The translations under genes were made by a program, and so were the position numbers. Positions 53,360-61,845 of a stretch of 64,000 nt of DNA are shown here, piece after piece (the first letter of the stretch is position 1; each line of letters begins with the position of its first letter). The stretch is from JAXGMV01 sp040768445. GTDB taxonomy: Bacteria > Chloroflexota > Anaerolineae > Anaerolineales > Anaerolineaceae. The stretch spans positions 2,356,001 to 2,420,000 of the forward strand of contig JAXGMV010000001.1 of the NCBI GenBank assembly GCA_040768445.1, in the 5' to 3' direction. The notes below the pieces were generated by a model. That model saw only the letters and a list, made by a program, of their open reading frames with translations. It searched no databases and was not told the DNA's origin.

Positions 53360-54412
53360 TCAATTGATTAAATTTAATAATTCACTGCTGGTAGTCTCTT
53401 CCACATTGATGACAGTTGTATTGTTTACATGTGATTGAATTACGTCAAGGAGCTCTGCAGCGTTGATATAAGCCGCAGTGTAGGTGTGTGTTGACTGCAT
53501 GTAGCGGGGATAAAATGGATTTACTGTCATAAAAAGCAGAGGCAACGTTTCGCAGTAACTGATTTTATAACCAGATTTTTCATACTTCTGCAATGTATCC
53601 TGCCATAATATCGGGTTACCAGAGGCAATTAGATAAAGTGGGTTACCCAGGATTAACTCCTTGGGGTTGTACGTGTTTGGAAGTTTATCTAAAAGCTTAA
53701 GTAGTAAATCTGGGTAGCACGCGCCTGGTATCGTCAACCGGTCAAACCCTTTTGATGCTTGAGCAAACAACTTTTCAAAAATTTCTTGAGAGATCAATGA
53801 GGAAGATGGAATTGATGCCGTAACTCCACTTGTTAACGCCAGGTGGATATGTTTAAACTTCTCAACAGGCTTGGTTGTATCATAGTTAAATAGCTGTGCT
53901 AATCCTTCAGCATGAGCGGCTATGTTGTCAATCTGGTCATCAAAGGATGCGCCTGTTGATATTACCAATCCATCTGCACAAATCATTGGTACGATACGGT
54001 TTAGAGCACCATCAACTAATGTATAGTCCACTTGATTTTGTTTCAGAATCTTGAGAACAATCTCCAGGTCTGACCTGCGATTTGGACCAGCCAGGGTATA
54101 GGTATTCGGTTGGATGATCTCAACGATTTGGATAGCGCCTAAAATTGTTTGAACATCCGTCTCGCAAATAATCTTATAAGAGGATGGACTCGCGGGTTTA
54201 AGGCATTGTGCTGCGGTCGCGATAATGTCACCAGATTTCAGGTAATAAAGCGGCTTGGGCAATCCGGTGACATTATCAATGTTTTCACCGTCATAGCCGA
54301 TGCTTGTAACGGCTATGCGTGCACCTTGATCCCTCATTGAGGAAAGCACCTTTGAAGCAGTGGTGGTTTTCCCTGTGTTTTTTGCTGTGCCGGCGAAACC
54401 GATGACCTTCAT
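53360..54412 (-). CDS. P-loop protein, KamB-like aminomutase reactivase candidate
   Basis: The 350 residues start with KVIGFAGTAKNTGKTTTASKVL, a Walker A of the G-x4-GKT type with the KNTGKT wording seen in KamB-like proteins of lysine-fermentation operons. VDGALNRIVPM and LVISTGASFDDQIDNI follow. In those systems KamB and a MutS-like KamC reactivate the B12-dependent lysine 5,6-aminomutase. No KamC is here. It lies directly after the B12/barrel gene (8-bp gap), which supports the role. Assignment by recall of motif plus context. Confidence 0.65.
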   Translation of the reverse strand: MKVIGFAGTAKNTGKTTTASKVLSSMRDQGARIAVTSIGYDGENIDNVTGLPKPLYYLKSGDIIATAAQCLKPASPSSYKIICETDVQTILGAIQIVEIIQPNTYTLAGPNRRSDLEIVLKILKQNQVDYTLVDGALNRIVPMICADGLVISTGASFDDQIDNIAAHAEGLAQLFNYDTTKPVEKFKHIHLALTSGVTASIPSSSLISQEIFEKLFAQASKGFDRLTIPGACYPDLLLKLLDKLPNTYNPKELILGNPLYLIASGNPILWQDTLQKYEKSGYKISYCETLPLLFMTVNPFYPRYMQSTHTYTAAYINAAELLDVIQSHVNNTTVINVEETTSSELLNLIN

Positions 54413-54420
54413 GGTTGTTA

Positions 54421-56256
54421 TTATCCAGTGATAATGGTGTCTTTGCCTGTTCGCCCTGGGAAGAGCCCATCTTCTTCGTTGCCAAGCAATCCTTCATAAA
54501 TTGATGCTACAAAATCACCTCGCTTGGCAATTGTTTTTAACACATCAATTATACCGCTGTGGATCTCCTCTTTGATCAGTTCACATTCTGCAGTAGGCAG
54601 GAATGCACCGTTACCGACAAATCGTAAGGCATCTTTTACTGCTCTGAGCGTATCAACGCGTGCCTGTGAAGATATTGGACCCTTAGAGTACGCTTCATCA
54701 GATGAGGCGATTGTAGCTGCTGTCACACCAGCGCTGCAAGCCAGCGCTGCATGCAATGCAGTGGTCATCGATGATTGAACTCGTTCCGGTGTATGTGTCA
54801 TGAAACCAATCGGTTCACCGGGCCAAACGGGAGTGTCTACGATGTCCTGCCAGACAGCCAATTTCGCCAGGTTCATATCGATCATATTATCGTCCATGCG
54901 GCCGTAAATGGTCATGTATGGCGAGAGACACATGAGCGGTTTTGGAATGGGCTTTGCATTCAACTTAAGACCTAGCGCCATCATGATCAGCAAACCGGCA
55001 AATGTCTTGTGGGGAGGTACGCCGCTAAGCTCATCATTTCCCGGAATATCAAATGGCAACCCATATTCACCTGCAAGTTTTAATGAGTAAACACCATCAA
55101 CTGTCAGGCGAGCAGGATCAGTGCCGCCGCCGGTTGAGCCGTAGGGTATGTTAATTTTGAGGATATCTGCACCAGCAGCATGTGCCAGGACTTGCATCTC
55201 AGGCGTGTTTAAGCCACGATGGCCGCGCACATTCCAGATCGTTGAAGGCTCCATGTAATGCTTGATGAATTTCAAATTTTCAAGGGTTAAGATGGTGCCG
55301 TCATGTTCGTGGGAAAGATAGCCTTCCAACAGACCTTCACGCTGGGCATTCCAGGAAGGATCAAAATGCAGCACACCATCAATTCCCCAGGCTTCAGCAA
55401 TGCGGATGTGAACGACGTCCATCACCGGGCAACCTGTACCGTATTGGGCAAAGAAGTATGTCTTCTGGTCGCTGTGGCGGAGTGTGTTTGAGAGGTCGAT
55501 TCGTGATTGATAAAGAACAGGAAGATTTTCGCGTTCTTCTTTGCTAAGCCAACGCACACCTGAAGGGAGCTGCTTGTCGTTATAAAATGCCTGGATGTCT
55601 GGGTCACATAAGGCGATATATTTCTTGATTAAGTTATCGCGTTTTTCAGTGTTAGAAACGGTTTCCGGGTCAGAGACGTTCTCTGCGATCATTTCAGATC
55701 TAATCTTTGCACGTTCAATACCGGTGCTATTTTTTCCTTTTACCCAATCAAGTATCTGGTCAGAGATTTGATCAAGAAGCCGTTCAATTTCCTTGTCTTT
55801 GAATTCGTAGGAAAAGCCTTCAACAATGTCAGGTTTTTGTTTTTTGAATGAAGACAAGTCATCCAGACCAGCCAGACCGCTTTGCCTGCCTTCAATAAAA
55901 TTGACAACTTTTTTAATATCCAGTTCGCCAATGAAGGTTGCATCAAAGCCAAGCTCTGCGCCGGTCTCTTTAGTCAACGCCATCCCACCAACACCGAAGC
56001 GCGTGTGCTCACGAACACCTGCTGCCTCAGCGAGGTCAACCAGGCGGCTGAGTGTTTCAGCAACTTTGTATCCCAGCGTTCGGCTAACAAGAACGGCAGC
56101 AGGATTTGTCTCTTGAGCAAGTTGAATGACCTCTTCGACAGTTGTACCTGGGCGCATTGAAATCGCGTTATAACCGAGCTCTGATAATTTACGTTTAATG
56201 AGTTTTACTGCATTGTCATGAACTGGATCGAGTGGTGCAAGAATGACTGTTTTCAT
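54421..56256 (-). CDS. B12-domain/TIM-barrel protein, lysine/ornithine aminomutase-like
   Basis: The 611-residue protein has an N-terminal B12-domain-like fold (about 1-125): LDPVHDNA, AAVLVSRTLG and RFGVGGMALTKETGAELGFDATFIG, matching the order seen in KamE (VLLVSQTV, VLLCGGPRINNEIAKELGYDAGFG). The cobalt-ligating His is present, but the usual D-x-H-x-x-G reads P-V-H-x-x-A. The rest (about 230-600) is barrel-like, with GVLHFDPSWNAQREG, IWNVRGHRGLNTPEMQ, YGSTGGGTDPARLT and SPYMTIYGRMDDNMIDM, resembling PLP/B12 aminomutase large subunits. It appears to be a fused form of parts separate in KamD/KamE. GGAGGAG precedes the ATG. Confidence 0.75.
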   Translation of the reverse strand: MKTVILAPLDPVHDNAVKLIKRKLSELGYNAISMRPGTTVEEVIQLAQETNPAAVLVSRTLGYKVAETLSRLVDLAEAAGVREHTRFGVGGMALTKETGAELGFDATFIGELDIKKVVNFIEGRQSGLAGLDDLSSFKKQKPDIVEGFSYEFKDKEIERLLDQISDQILDWVKGKNSTGIERAKIRSEMIAENVSDPETVSNTEKRDNLIKKYIALCDPDIQAFYNDKQLPSGVRWLSKEERENLPVLYQSRIDLSNTLRHSDQKTYFFAQYGTGCPVMDVVHIRIAEAWGIDGVLHFDPSWNAQREGLLEGYLSHEHDGTILTLENLKFIKHYMEPSTIWNVRGHRGLNTPEMQVLAHAAGADILKINIPYGSTGGGTDPARLTVDGVYSLKLAGEYGLPFDIPGNDELSGVPPHKTFAGLLIMMALGLKLNAKPIPKPLMCLSPYMTIYGRMDDNMIDMNLAKLAVWQDIVDTPVWPGEPIGFMTHTPERVQSSMTTALHAALACSAGVTAATIASSDEAYSKGPISSQARVDTLRAVKDALRFVGNGAFLPTAECELIKEEIHSGIIDVLKTIAKRGDFVASIYEGLLGNEEDGLFPGRTGKDTIITG

Positions 56257-56259
56257 CGG

Positions 56260-56493
56260 TTATTCTCCTCCCTCAAGCCAGTTGTAGTGGTCACCCGGAT
56301 GATGAATGTAGCTGCGCAGCCTTACACGCGCGCCAAGCCCTTTGTGCTCAAGAAATACAATATCACATCTGCCGAGGTTCAACTCACTTGCGAGTTTATA
56401 GGCAATATCTTTTGCATCATCTTCATTCTGGCAGATTAAAAAAGTCTCAATATCAATCGTGTCACATACTTGATCAAGTGCCCGTGATTCCAT
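56260..56493 (-). CDS. Small protein resembling the KamE dimerisation domain
   Basis: The 77 residues (ETFLICQNEDDAKDIAYKLASELNLGRCDIVFLEHKGLGARVRLRSYI...) follow the same strand-helix-strand pattern as the N-terminal domain of KamE, which in that enzyme precedes the B12 domain on one chain. Here it is a separate gene ending 3 bp before the B12/barrel start, so it may be the small subunit of the mutase. AAGGA precedes the ATG. The similarity is by eye and needs structural comparison. Confidence 0.65.
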   Translation of the reverse strand: MESRALDQVCDTIDIETFLICQNEDDAKDIAYKLASELNLGRCDIVFLEHKGLGARVRLRSYIHHPGDHYNWLEGGE

Positions 56494-56527
56494 AGAATAT
56501 TGTCCTTCTGACCCCTTGTTACATATG

Positions 56528-56568
56528 CAGGTAATGAGTAATGTCTTGAAGACAGTTACTCATTACCT
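56528..56568. other. Strong intercistronic hairpin in the diamino-acid operon
   Basis: A 14-bp perfect stem (CAGGTAATGAGTAA/TTACTCATTACCTG) is topped by a 4-bp TGTC/GACA stem with one bulged G. It lies in the 112-bp gap between the PLP-enzyme gene and the small-subunit gene. No T-tract follows on the minus strand, so it is more likely an RNA-stability or processing element than a terminator. Confidence 0.7.
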
Positions 56569-56605
56569 GTGATACTACATTTTGTTTTTTGACGTCGAAC
56601 TAATA

Positions 56606-58075
56606 TTAGTCGAGCAGACCAGCATACTTGGAAATGATTTCCACTGTCTTGAGAACACCCTTTACGATCAAGCGGGTTTCTTTTTCCATCAGGCGGCCTT
56701 CTTCGTCAACATTACCGATACCATTGGAAATGAAGATATTGGCATCGTAGGCGATAGTTGGGATGATGCCCATCTGGGCCATACCGTTCTGGAGAACATT
56801 GCTGCCGGCATACATGTCTTCGATTGAGAAGATCGGAATACCGAACTTATCACCAGCCCAGGTGTCTTCGTAGTTGAGTTCAACAGCATTGCTGTTGACA
56901 GATTTGGTGATGGTCCAACCCTTCTGTAACTGCTTGGGCAGTTTATCAAACTCTTCCAATGCAATTTTGTACAGGCCATCGAGAGCATTCAACATGACTT
57001 CTGGATGATCGCGCAGGATCTTTAATGCAGCTATCATACCAGCCAGAGCTTCCTTGCCAGGATCGAAGCCAACATGGGCTGCTTTACCATGTGAAGAGAG
57101 TGTGCCGTAGCGGGCGCCATGAATACCGACTGCGCGGCGAACTGGAACCATTGTTTCAGATTTACCAATGATCAAACCACTTGTGGGCGAACCCGAGGCT
57201 TTGTCCATGCTGTAGCAAATGGCGTCAGCGTTAGTCTTGCGGATGTCGGTACCAAGGAATGGAACACCCCAGGCATTGTCAACGATGTAAGGAACATCAT
57301 ACTTCGCAGCTAACTTACCAAGACCAACCTGTAGTTCAGGTGCACCATTGGCATTTTTCTCCCCATAACCATAACCGGGGGTGTCATAGGCAATACTGGC
57401 GAAACCGACAAGCAATTCTTTGTGGCGTTCTGCAAGTGTTTCAAAGCTTTCAAGAGTTTTCTTCGCATCAGTGTGCATTAAATTGATAACAGGATTGTGC
57501 TTGATACCATGCAGGCTGTAGTCAGCGCCTTCCATGCGAACGTACACAGTTTCCAGATTGGTCTGGCGTTTTCCAGTTACACCTAACTCACCAGCGGCTT
57601 CACCACGTTCTGCATTAATTTCTTTGTATTTCGGAGGGAAGGGGCGTCCGTAAGCTCCCTGGTGATGCATGTGCCTTTCGTAAGGGGCCAGGTAGCGACC
57701 GCGATAGTTATCACCACGACCAGCCATTGGGGGTGCATAGAGAACATCGTATAAAATGACCAATGCGCCTTCGCAAGTGTTGGTTGGTGCTACATCATAG
57801 TCATCACCGTAAACTGATTTGACGACCTCGCGCAGTTCTTCATCTAGCACAGAACTGTGAACAACTTTTCGACCATAACCGTGCATGGCTTCGGAAACTG
57901 CGCGTGAGAGCAGACCGTGGCAGCCAGAGATGGCACCGGTTGCACCGATGTTATTCTTGACCTCAGATGTAATGCCTAATTCTTCACCAGCTTTGCGGCA
58001 TTCGGCATAAATGTTGGCTTGATTAGCCTGCAGGTGCTTATACAACTGATATCGATATTGGAACTTACTTGTCAT
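56606..58075 (-). CDS. Fold-type I PLP-dependent enzyme, family unclear
   Basis: A 489-residue PLP enzyme. NIGATGAISGCHGLLSRAVSEAM and PTNTCEGALVILYDVL are in the N-terminal part, VPYIVDNAWGVPFLGTD carries the Asp for the pyridine nitrogen, and the Lys of AICYSMDKASGSPTSGLIIG (near 290) would form the Schiff base. The GSPTSG wording resembles the SelA/cysteine-desulfurase/SepSecS side of the fold, but I cannot name the family. Directly after the GntR gene (27-bp gap) and before the mutase genes. It may cleave or deaminate an amino acid in the same pathway. AAGGAGAAAT precedes the ATG. Confidence 0.75.
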   Translation of the reverse strand: MTSKFQYRYQLYKHLQANQANIYAECRKAGEELGITSEVKNNIGATGAISGCHGLLSRAVSEAMHGYGRKVVHSSVLDEELREVVKSVYGDDYDVAPTNTCEGALVILYDVLYAPPMAGRGDNYRGRYLAPYERHMHHQGAYGRPFPPKYKEINAERGEAAGELGVTGKRQTNLETVYVRMEGADYSLHGIKHNPVINLMHTDAKKTLESFETLAERHKELLVGFASIAYDTPGYGYGEKNANGAPELQVGLGKLAAKYDVPYIVDNAWGVPFLGTDIRKTNADAICYSMDKASGSPTSGLIIGKSETMVPVRRAVGIHGARYGTLSSHGKAAHVGFDPGKEALAGMIAALKILRDHPEVMLNALDGLYKIALEEFDKLPKQLQKGWTITKSVNSNAVELNYEDTWAGDKFGIPIFSIEDMYAGSNVLQNGMAQMGIIPTIAYDANIFISNGIGNVDEEGRLMEKETRLIVKGVLKTVEIISKYAGLLD

Positions 58076-58102
58076 TTTATTTCTCCTTATATTTGACTAA
58101 GA

Positions 58103-58807
58103 TTAGTTTTCAAATTGTTGACTGGCTTGCGACACGAGAATTTCAAAATCATCCTGCGATTCAAGATCTTCAAGAACGCTAATGATGTGTTGCCTCATAA
58201 ATTTTTCTGCGGTATCAGGATCTTTTCGACCAATGGCATCAAGGACTTCCTGATGTTCCTGGGTGGATTTTTCCAACCTGCCGCTTTGATAATTTGAAAG
58301 TATACGGTAGCGCTTTAAGTGATCATCAAGATTGGATAATATTTGAATGAGCCATTCACTTTCTGATCTATTAATAATGAGATCATGAAATAATTTGTTT
58401 TGGTTTGATGCTTCTTTAATTTCGCCTTTTTTGCTGGCCTCGTCCATGAGATTGATGTAATTTTGCGCCTGCAAAATTTGCTCAGGAGAAAATTTTCCAG
58501 ACACAAGACGGGCAGCGAGACCCTCAAGATGCGCTCTTATCATGAAAATATCAGCAATGTTCTTGCGATTGATTTCAGAAACGTATGTACCAGTATAAGC
58601 AATTTTCTTTACAAAACCTTCTCGTTCCAGCCTGAGAAGGGCGTCACGCACAGGTGTTTTACTAACACCCAACCTTGATGCCAGTTCGCTTTCTACAAGG
58701 CTTTGACCAGGGACCAATTGAAAAGAGATGATGGCATTTTTTATGGCATCATAAGCAAACTTTTCGAGTGATATTGGAGCTGAAAGAGGGTTTAATTTGG
58801 TTTCCAT
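58103..58807 (-). CDS. GntR-family regulator (FCD/FadR type)
   Basis: A 234-residue regulator. The winged helix (about 15-75) has FAYDAIKNAIISFQLVPGQSLVESELASRLGVSKTPVRDALLRLEREGFVKKIAYTGTYVSEI, and the helical FCD ligand domain (about 85-220) has the metal-site pattern with conserved Arg/His (RAHLEGLAARL, NKLFHDLIINRS, HQEVLDAI, MRQHIISVLEDL). FCD regulators usually bind carboxylates. First gene of the operon, so probably a local regulator. Start at the ATG 58807 (AGGA); the GTG at 58828 lies upstream. Confidence 0.9.
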   Translation of the reverse strand: METKLNPLSAPISLEKFAYDAIKNAIISFQLVPGQSLVESELASRLGVSKTPVRDALLRLEREGFVKKIAYTGTYVSEINRKNIADIFMIRAHLEGLAARLVSGKFSPEQILQAQNYINLMDEASKKGEIKEASNQNKLFHDLIINRSESEWLIQILSNLDDHLKRYRILSNYQSGRLEKSTQEHQEVLDAIGRKDPDTAEKFMRQHIISVLEDLESQDDFEILVSQASQQFEN

Positions 58808-58834
58808 GGTGAATTGTCCTGAAATCACATAATA

Positions 58835-58848
58835 TATGATATATCATA
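58835..58848. promoter_or_regulatory. Palindrome upstream of the GntR-led operon
   Basis: TATGATATATCATA is a perfect 14-bp palindrome 28 bp before the GntR start, within the likely promoter. Size and position suit a GntR operator, though FCD-type sites more often read TGGT-N-ACCA. Confidence 0.5.
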
Positions 58849-58947
58849 CATTAAGAACTGCAACTTTGCAAGTGGCAAATTGAACAAATGAGGAATTTTA
58901 AGAAATATTTAATAAAATGAAATGAATAATTTAAGGTTGCTCATCTG

Positions 58948-61746
58948 TTATTTCCCCAACCAGGATTTAGCTATAACGGGCAATTCCTGAATAGGTGCTG
59001 TCTTGATTGTGCAGTCAGGTAAAGATTCAATAAAATACTTGCCATACTGTTTGGTGAGAACCCGGCGATCGAGGAGTACTACAATGCCACGATCAGATTG
59101 GGTTCTAATAAGCCGTCCAAAGCCTTGACGGAACTTTAAAATTGCTTCAGGCAAATGAAATTCATTGAACGGGTTGTCGTAGGTTTCTGACCTTGCTGCG
59201 ATGATAGGATCAGAGGGAACGTCAAAAGGTAGTTTCACAATGACAAGGGCCGAGAGCGCTTCGCCCGGAATATCAATTCCTTCCCAAAATGACCTTGTGC
59301 CAAGTAATACTGCTTTATCAGCAGATTTGAAATTTTCCAACAGTGTATTGGGAGAAGCGCCTTCTCCCTGTTCGTAAACAACGATACCTTTTTCTCCCAG
59401 GGCGGGAGCTATTGCATTCGACGTACGTTTAAGCTGCGCATAGGAAGTGAATAATGCCAGCATGCGGCCATCTGTTGCTTTTGCAAGCTTGATAATCGTG
59501 TTTTCCACAGCGCGCTGATAGGCAGCCGCATTATTTGGTTCTGGGATGTCATTGGCTAAAAACAAAAGTGCTGAATTTTGATAATCAAAAGGTGAGCCCA
59601 GCACTATTTCATCTGCCTCATCGGCGTTCAGTCTTCCTCTCAGATAATCAAAGCCTTCATTGGTGGTAAGCGTTGCAGAAGTCAGAACAATGCTGGCTTT
59701 CTCATGCCATAGATACTTTTCCATCATTGACCCAATCTGCAGTGGGGCTATTTGGAGGATGATTTGATTGCGATTTGGAGACAACTCTATCCAATAGATG
59801 AAATCAGAATCAGGTTTTGAGACAAGCGCATTGATATTTTCGTAGACTTCAGAAAACATCCTGTTGATTGAACTGAGATTTGATAAGGTATCTTCTAATT
59901 CCTCATTCATTAAGATTTGACCAGAGGCAATAGAAGTGTAAATTTTTGATAGTTGAGATAAAAATGCAGTGAATTTCTCAGCTGCTGCTTCCCAATTTAG
60001 TTCAACAGGTTCCCAATTCGGCGTCGTTCGAGTTGCAGGTAGTATGCGCAGTTGTTGGCCATAACCTGGAATCGGTTGATCTTCCCTTGCGTAGATTAAA
60101 AATTCATCAATTGATTTAAAAAATTGTTTGATATCAATTTCAAGCTGGAATGAAATATCATCGAGCGATTCGACAAATTTTTGAAATAATGCCAAATCAG
60201 ATGGCTTGAGAGTTGATTTAGCCAAATTGCTTAAATGTCCTAAGACGCCACCAGAAAGACCACCTAATTCGCGGAATAGACGAAGCAGGTCTGATTGGGT
60301 AATTCGGTTGCTTAACGCATTTGTCGTCGCAGACTCAAGGTGGTGTGCCTCATCAATGATGAGGTAGTCATAATCCGGCAAAATTCTGCTGCCGGTAGCG
60401 ATGTCTGCCAACAACAATGCATGGTTGACAACAATAATGTGAGCAGTCTGCGCACTCTGATAGGATTGAAAGAAGGGACAGGCACCACCCATCCGGCTAA
60501 GACATGTTTCTGACTTGCAGTTTTCATCATCAGCCGATAGGCGGGACCAGATATCACGTTCAGCCGGGCCAGTGAGCGTGATTTCATTACGATCACCTTT
60601 TCCACCTTCTTCCAACCATACCAGGAGTTTGGCGAGAACGCGCATCTCTTCAGCATTTTCAGGGCCACGATTACGGAGACTCTCAAGCCTTCGGGGACAG
60701 AGGTAATTTGATCTGCCCTTTAAGACAGACGCTTGAATATCCAATCCCATCGCAGCTTTTAGGTCAGGGATATCTTTTTTTATTAATTGATCTTGAAGAT
60801 TAATGGTGTTCGTTGAAATGATAACCCGGCGGTTATTGTTAACAGCCCAGAGAACAGCAGGTAATAAATAGGCATAGGATTTGCCAGTACCAGTGCCTGC
60901 TTCTATTAAGAGGTGGTAGCCTTCAGAGAATGCTCGTGACACTGATTTTGCCATCTCAATTTGCTGAGAACGATTTTCATAAGTAGTGAAATGTTTAGAA
61001 AAAAGTCCACCATAATCAAGAAAAGATGCAACCAAATCTGGATCAAGTGGCACAATTACTTCATTGGGCTTGATCGGTAAACCATTAACTGGCTGTTCCG
61101 GAAGAAAATTGTTCAGATAAAACGGTATATCTGATTTTTCAGGTGGGATAACCGTTTTGGTCCGGTTTTTTAGAATCGTTCGAAATAAATAGTTCGCACC
61201 CCAACTAAAGGTTTCGCTCAAACGTGTAAACTCTGCTAACAGGTTGAGCGGCAGAGACATACCTTTTTCAATAAAGACATTGTAAAGGGCTCGGGTCGTG
61301 CGGGCATCATCAAGCGCTCGGTGGGCATTCAGTACGATAATATCCAGGTTTTGAGCTAAGCCGGAAAGGTTATATCGGCTTACCGTTGGGTATAGAACAG
61401 CGCCGATATCGAAAGTATCGATTACTTCATTGTGAGGAAAATAACGATCAGCTTTCAGGAACGACAGGTCAAAACCGATATTATGGCCAAGTATGGGCAG
61501 GTTGCCAATAAACTGAATTAGATCGGGAAAAACGTCAACAAATTTGGGACTATTTCTTACCATTTCATTGGTAATACCGGTTAGCTGTGAAACAACTGGC
61601 GGTATAGCGACACCCGGATTGATTAGTGTTGACCATTCTTCTTCAATACGTCGTTCATTGAATTTAACTACGCCTATTTCTATGATTGTATCTGAGTTGG
61701 GATTTAGCCCTGTGGTCTCTAAGTCCAATGCGACGATTGATGGCAT
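58948..61746 (-). CDS. dinG: DnaQ-type exonuclease/DinG-family helicase fusion
   Basis: The 932 residues comprise an N-terminal DEDDh exonuclease domain (about 1-165: IVALDLETTGLNP, LGHNIGFDLSFL, AHRALDDARTTRAL) and a XPD/DinG-like superfamily 2 helicase. The helicase has EAGTGTGKSYAYLLPA, DEAHH, and FeS-cluster cysteines in LCPRRLE and NCKSETCLSRMGGACPF, ending GRLIRTQSDRGIVVLLDRR. This layout is the Gram-positive-type DinG. The open frame extends to 61779, but TATAAT (minus strand) ends 7 nt before the ATG at 61746 (MPSIVALDLETTG), which I take as the start. Confidence 0.95.
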   Translation of the reverse strand: MPSIVALDLETTGLNPNSDTIIEIGVVKFNERRIEEEWSTLINPGVAIPPVVSQLTGITNEMVRNSPKFVDVFPDLIQFIGNLPILGHNIGFDLSFLKADRYFPHNEVIDTFDIGAVLYPTVSRYNLSGLAQNLDIIVLNAHRALDDARTTRALYNVFIEKGMSLPLNLLAEFTRLSETFSWGANYLFRTILKNRTKTVIPPEKSDIPFYLNNFLPEQPVNGLPIKPNEVIVPLDPDLVASFLDYGGLFSKHFTTYENRSQQIEMAKSVSRAFSEGYHLLIEAGTGTGKSYAYLLPAVLWAVNNNRRVIISTNTINLQDQLIKKDIPDLKAAMGLDIQASVLKGRSNYLCPRRLESLRNRGPENAEEMRVLAKLLVWLEEGGKGDRNEITLTGPAERDIWSRLSADDENCKSETCLSRMGGACPFFQSYQSAQTAHIIVVNHALLLADIATGSRILPDYDYLIIDEAHHLESATTNALSNRITQSDLLRLFRELGGLSGGVLGHLSNLAKSTLKPSDLALFQKFVESLDDISFQLEIDIKQFFKSIDEFLIYAREDQPIPGYGQQLRILPATRTTPNWEPVELNWEAAAEKFTAFLSQLSKIYTSIASGQILMNEELEDTLSNLSSINRMFSEVYENINALVSKPDSDFIYWIELSPNRNQIILQIAPLQIGSMMEKYLWHEKASIVLTSATLTTNEGFDYLRGRLNADEADEIVLGSPFDYQNSALLFLANDIPEPNNAAAYQRAVENTIIKLAKATDGRMLALFTSYAQLKRTSNAIAPALGEKGIVVYEQGEGASPNTLLENFKSADKAVLLGTRSFWEGIDIPGEALSALVIVKLPFDVPSDPIIAARSETYDNPFNEFHLPEAILKFRQGFGRLIRTQSDRGIVVLLDRRVLTKQYGKYFIESLPDCTIKTAPIQELPVIAKSWLGK

Positions 61747-61753
61747 GGAGAAA

Positions 61754-61759
61754 ATTATA
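61754..61759 (-). promoter_or_regulatory. -10 box of a probable leaderless dinG promoter
   Basis: TATAAT on the minus strand ends 7 nt before the ATG at 61746, with no Shine-Dalgarno. It lies inside the longer reading frame, which argues that the first eleven codons are not translated. Confidence 0.55.
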
Positions 61760-61845
61760 CCATCTGCCGCCGCCATCAAAATTTATGTAATTTGTATATG
61801 ATAAGATTAATAAAGAGAAAATGAATTTTCCTGGAGATTAAAAAT

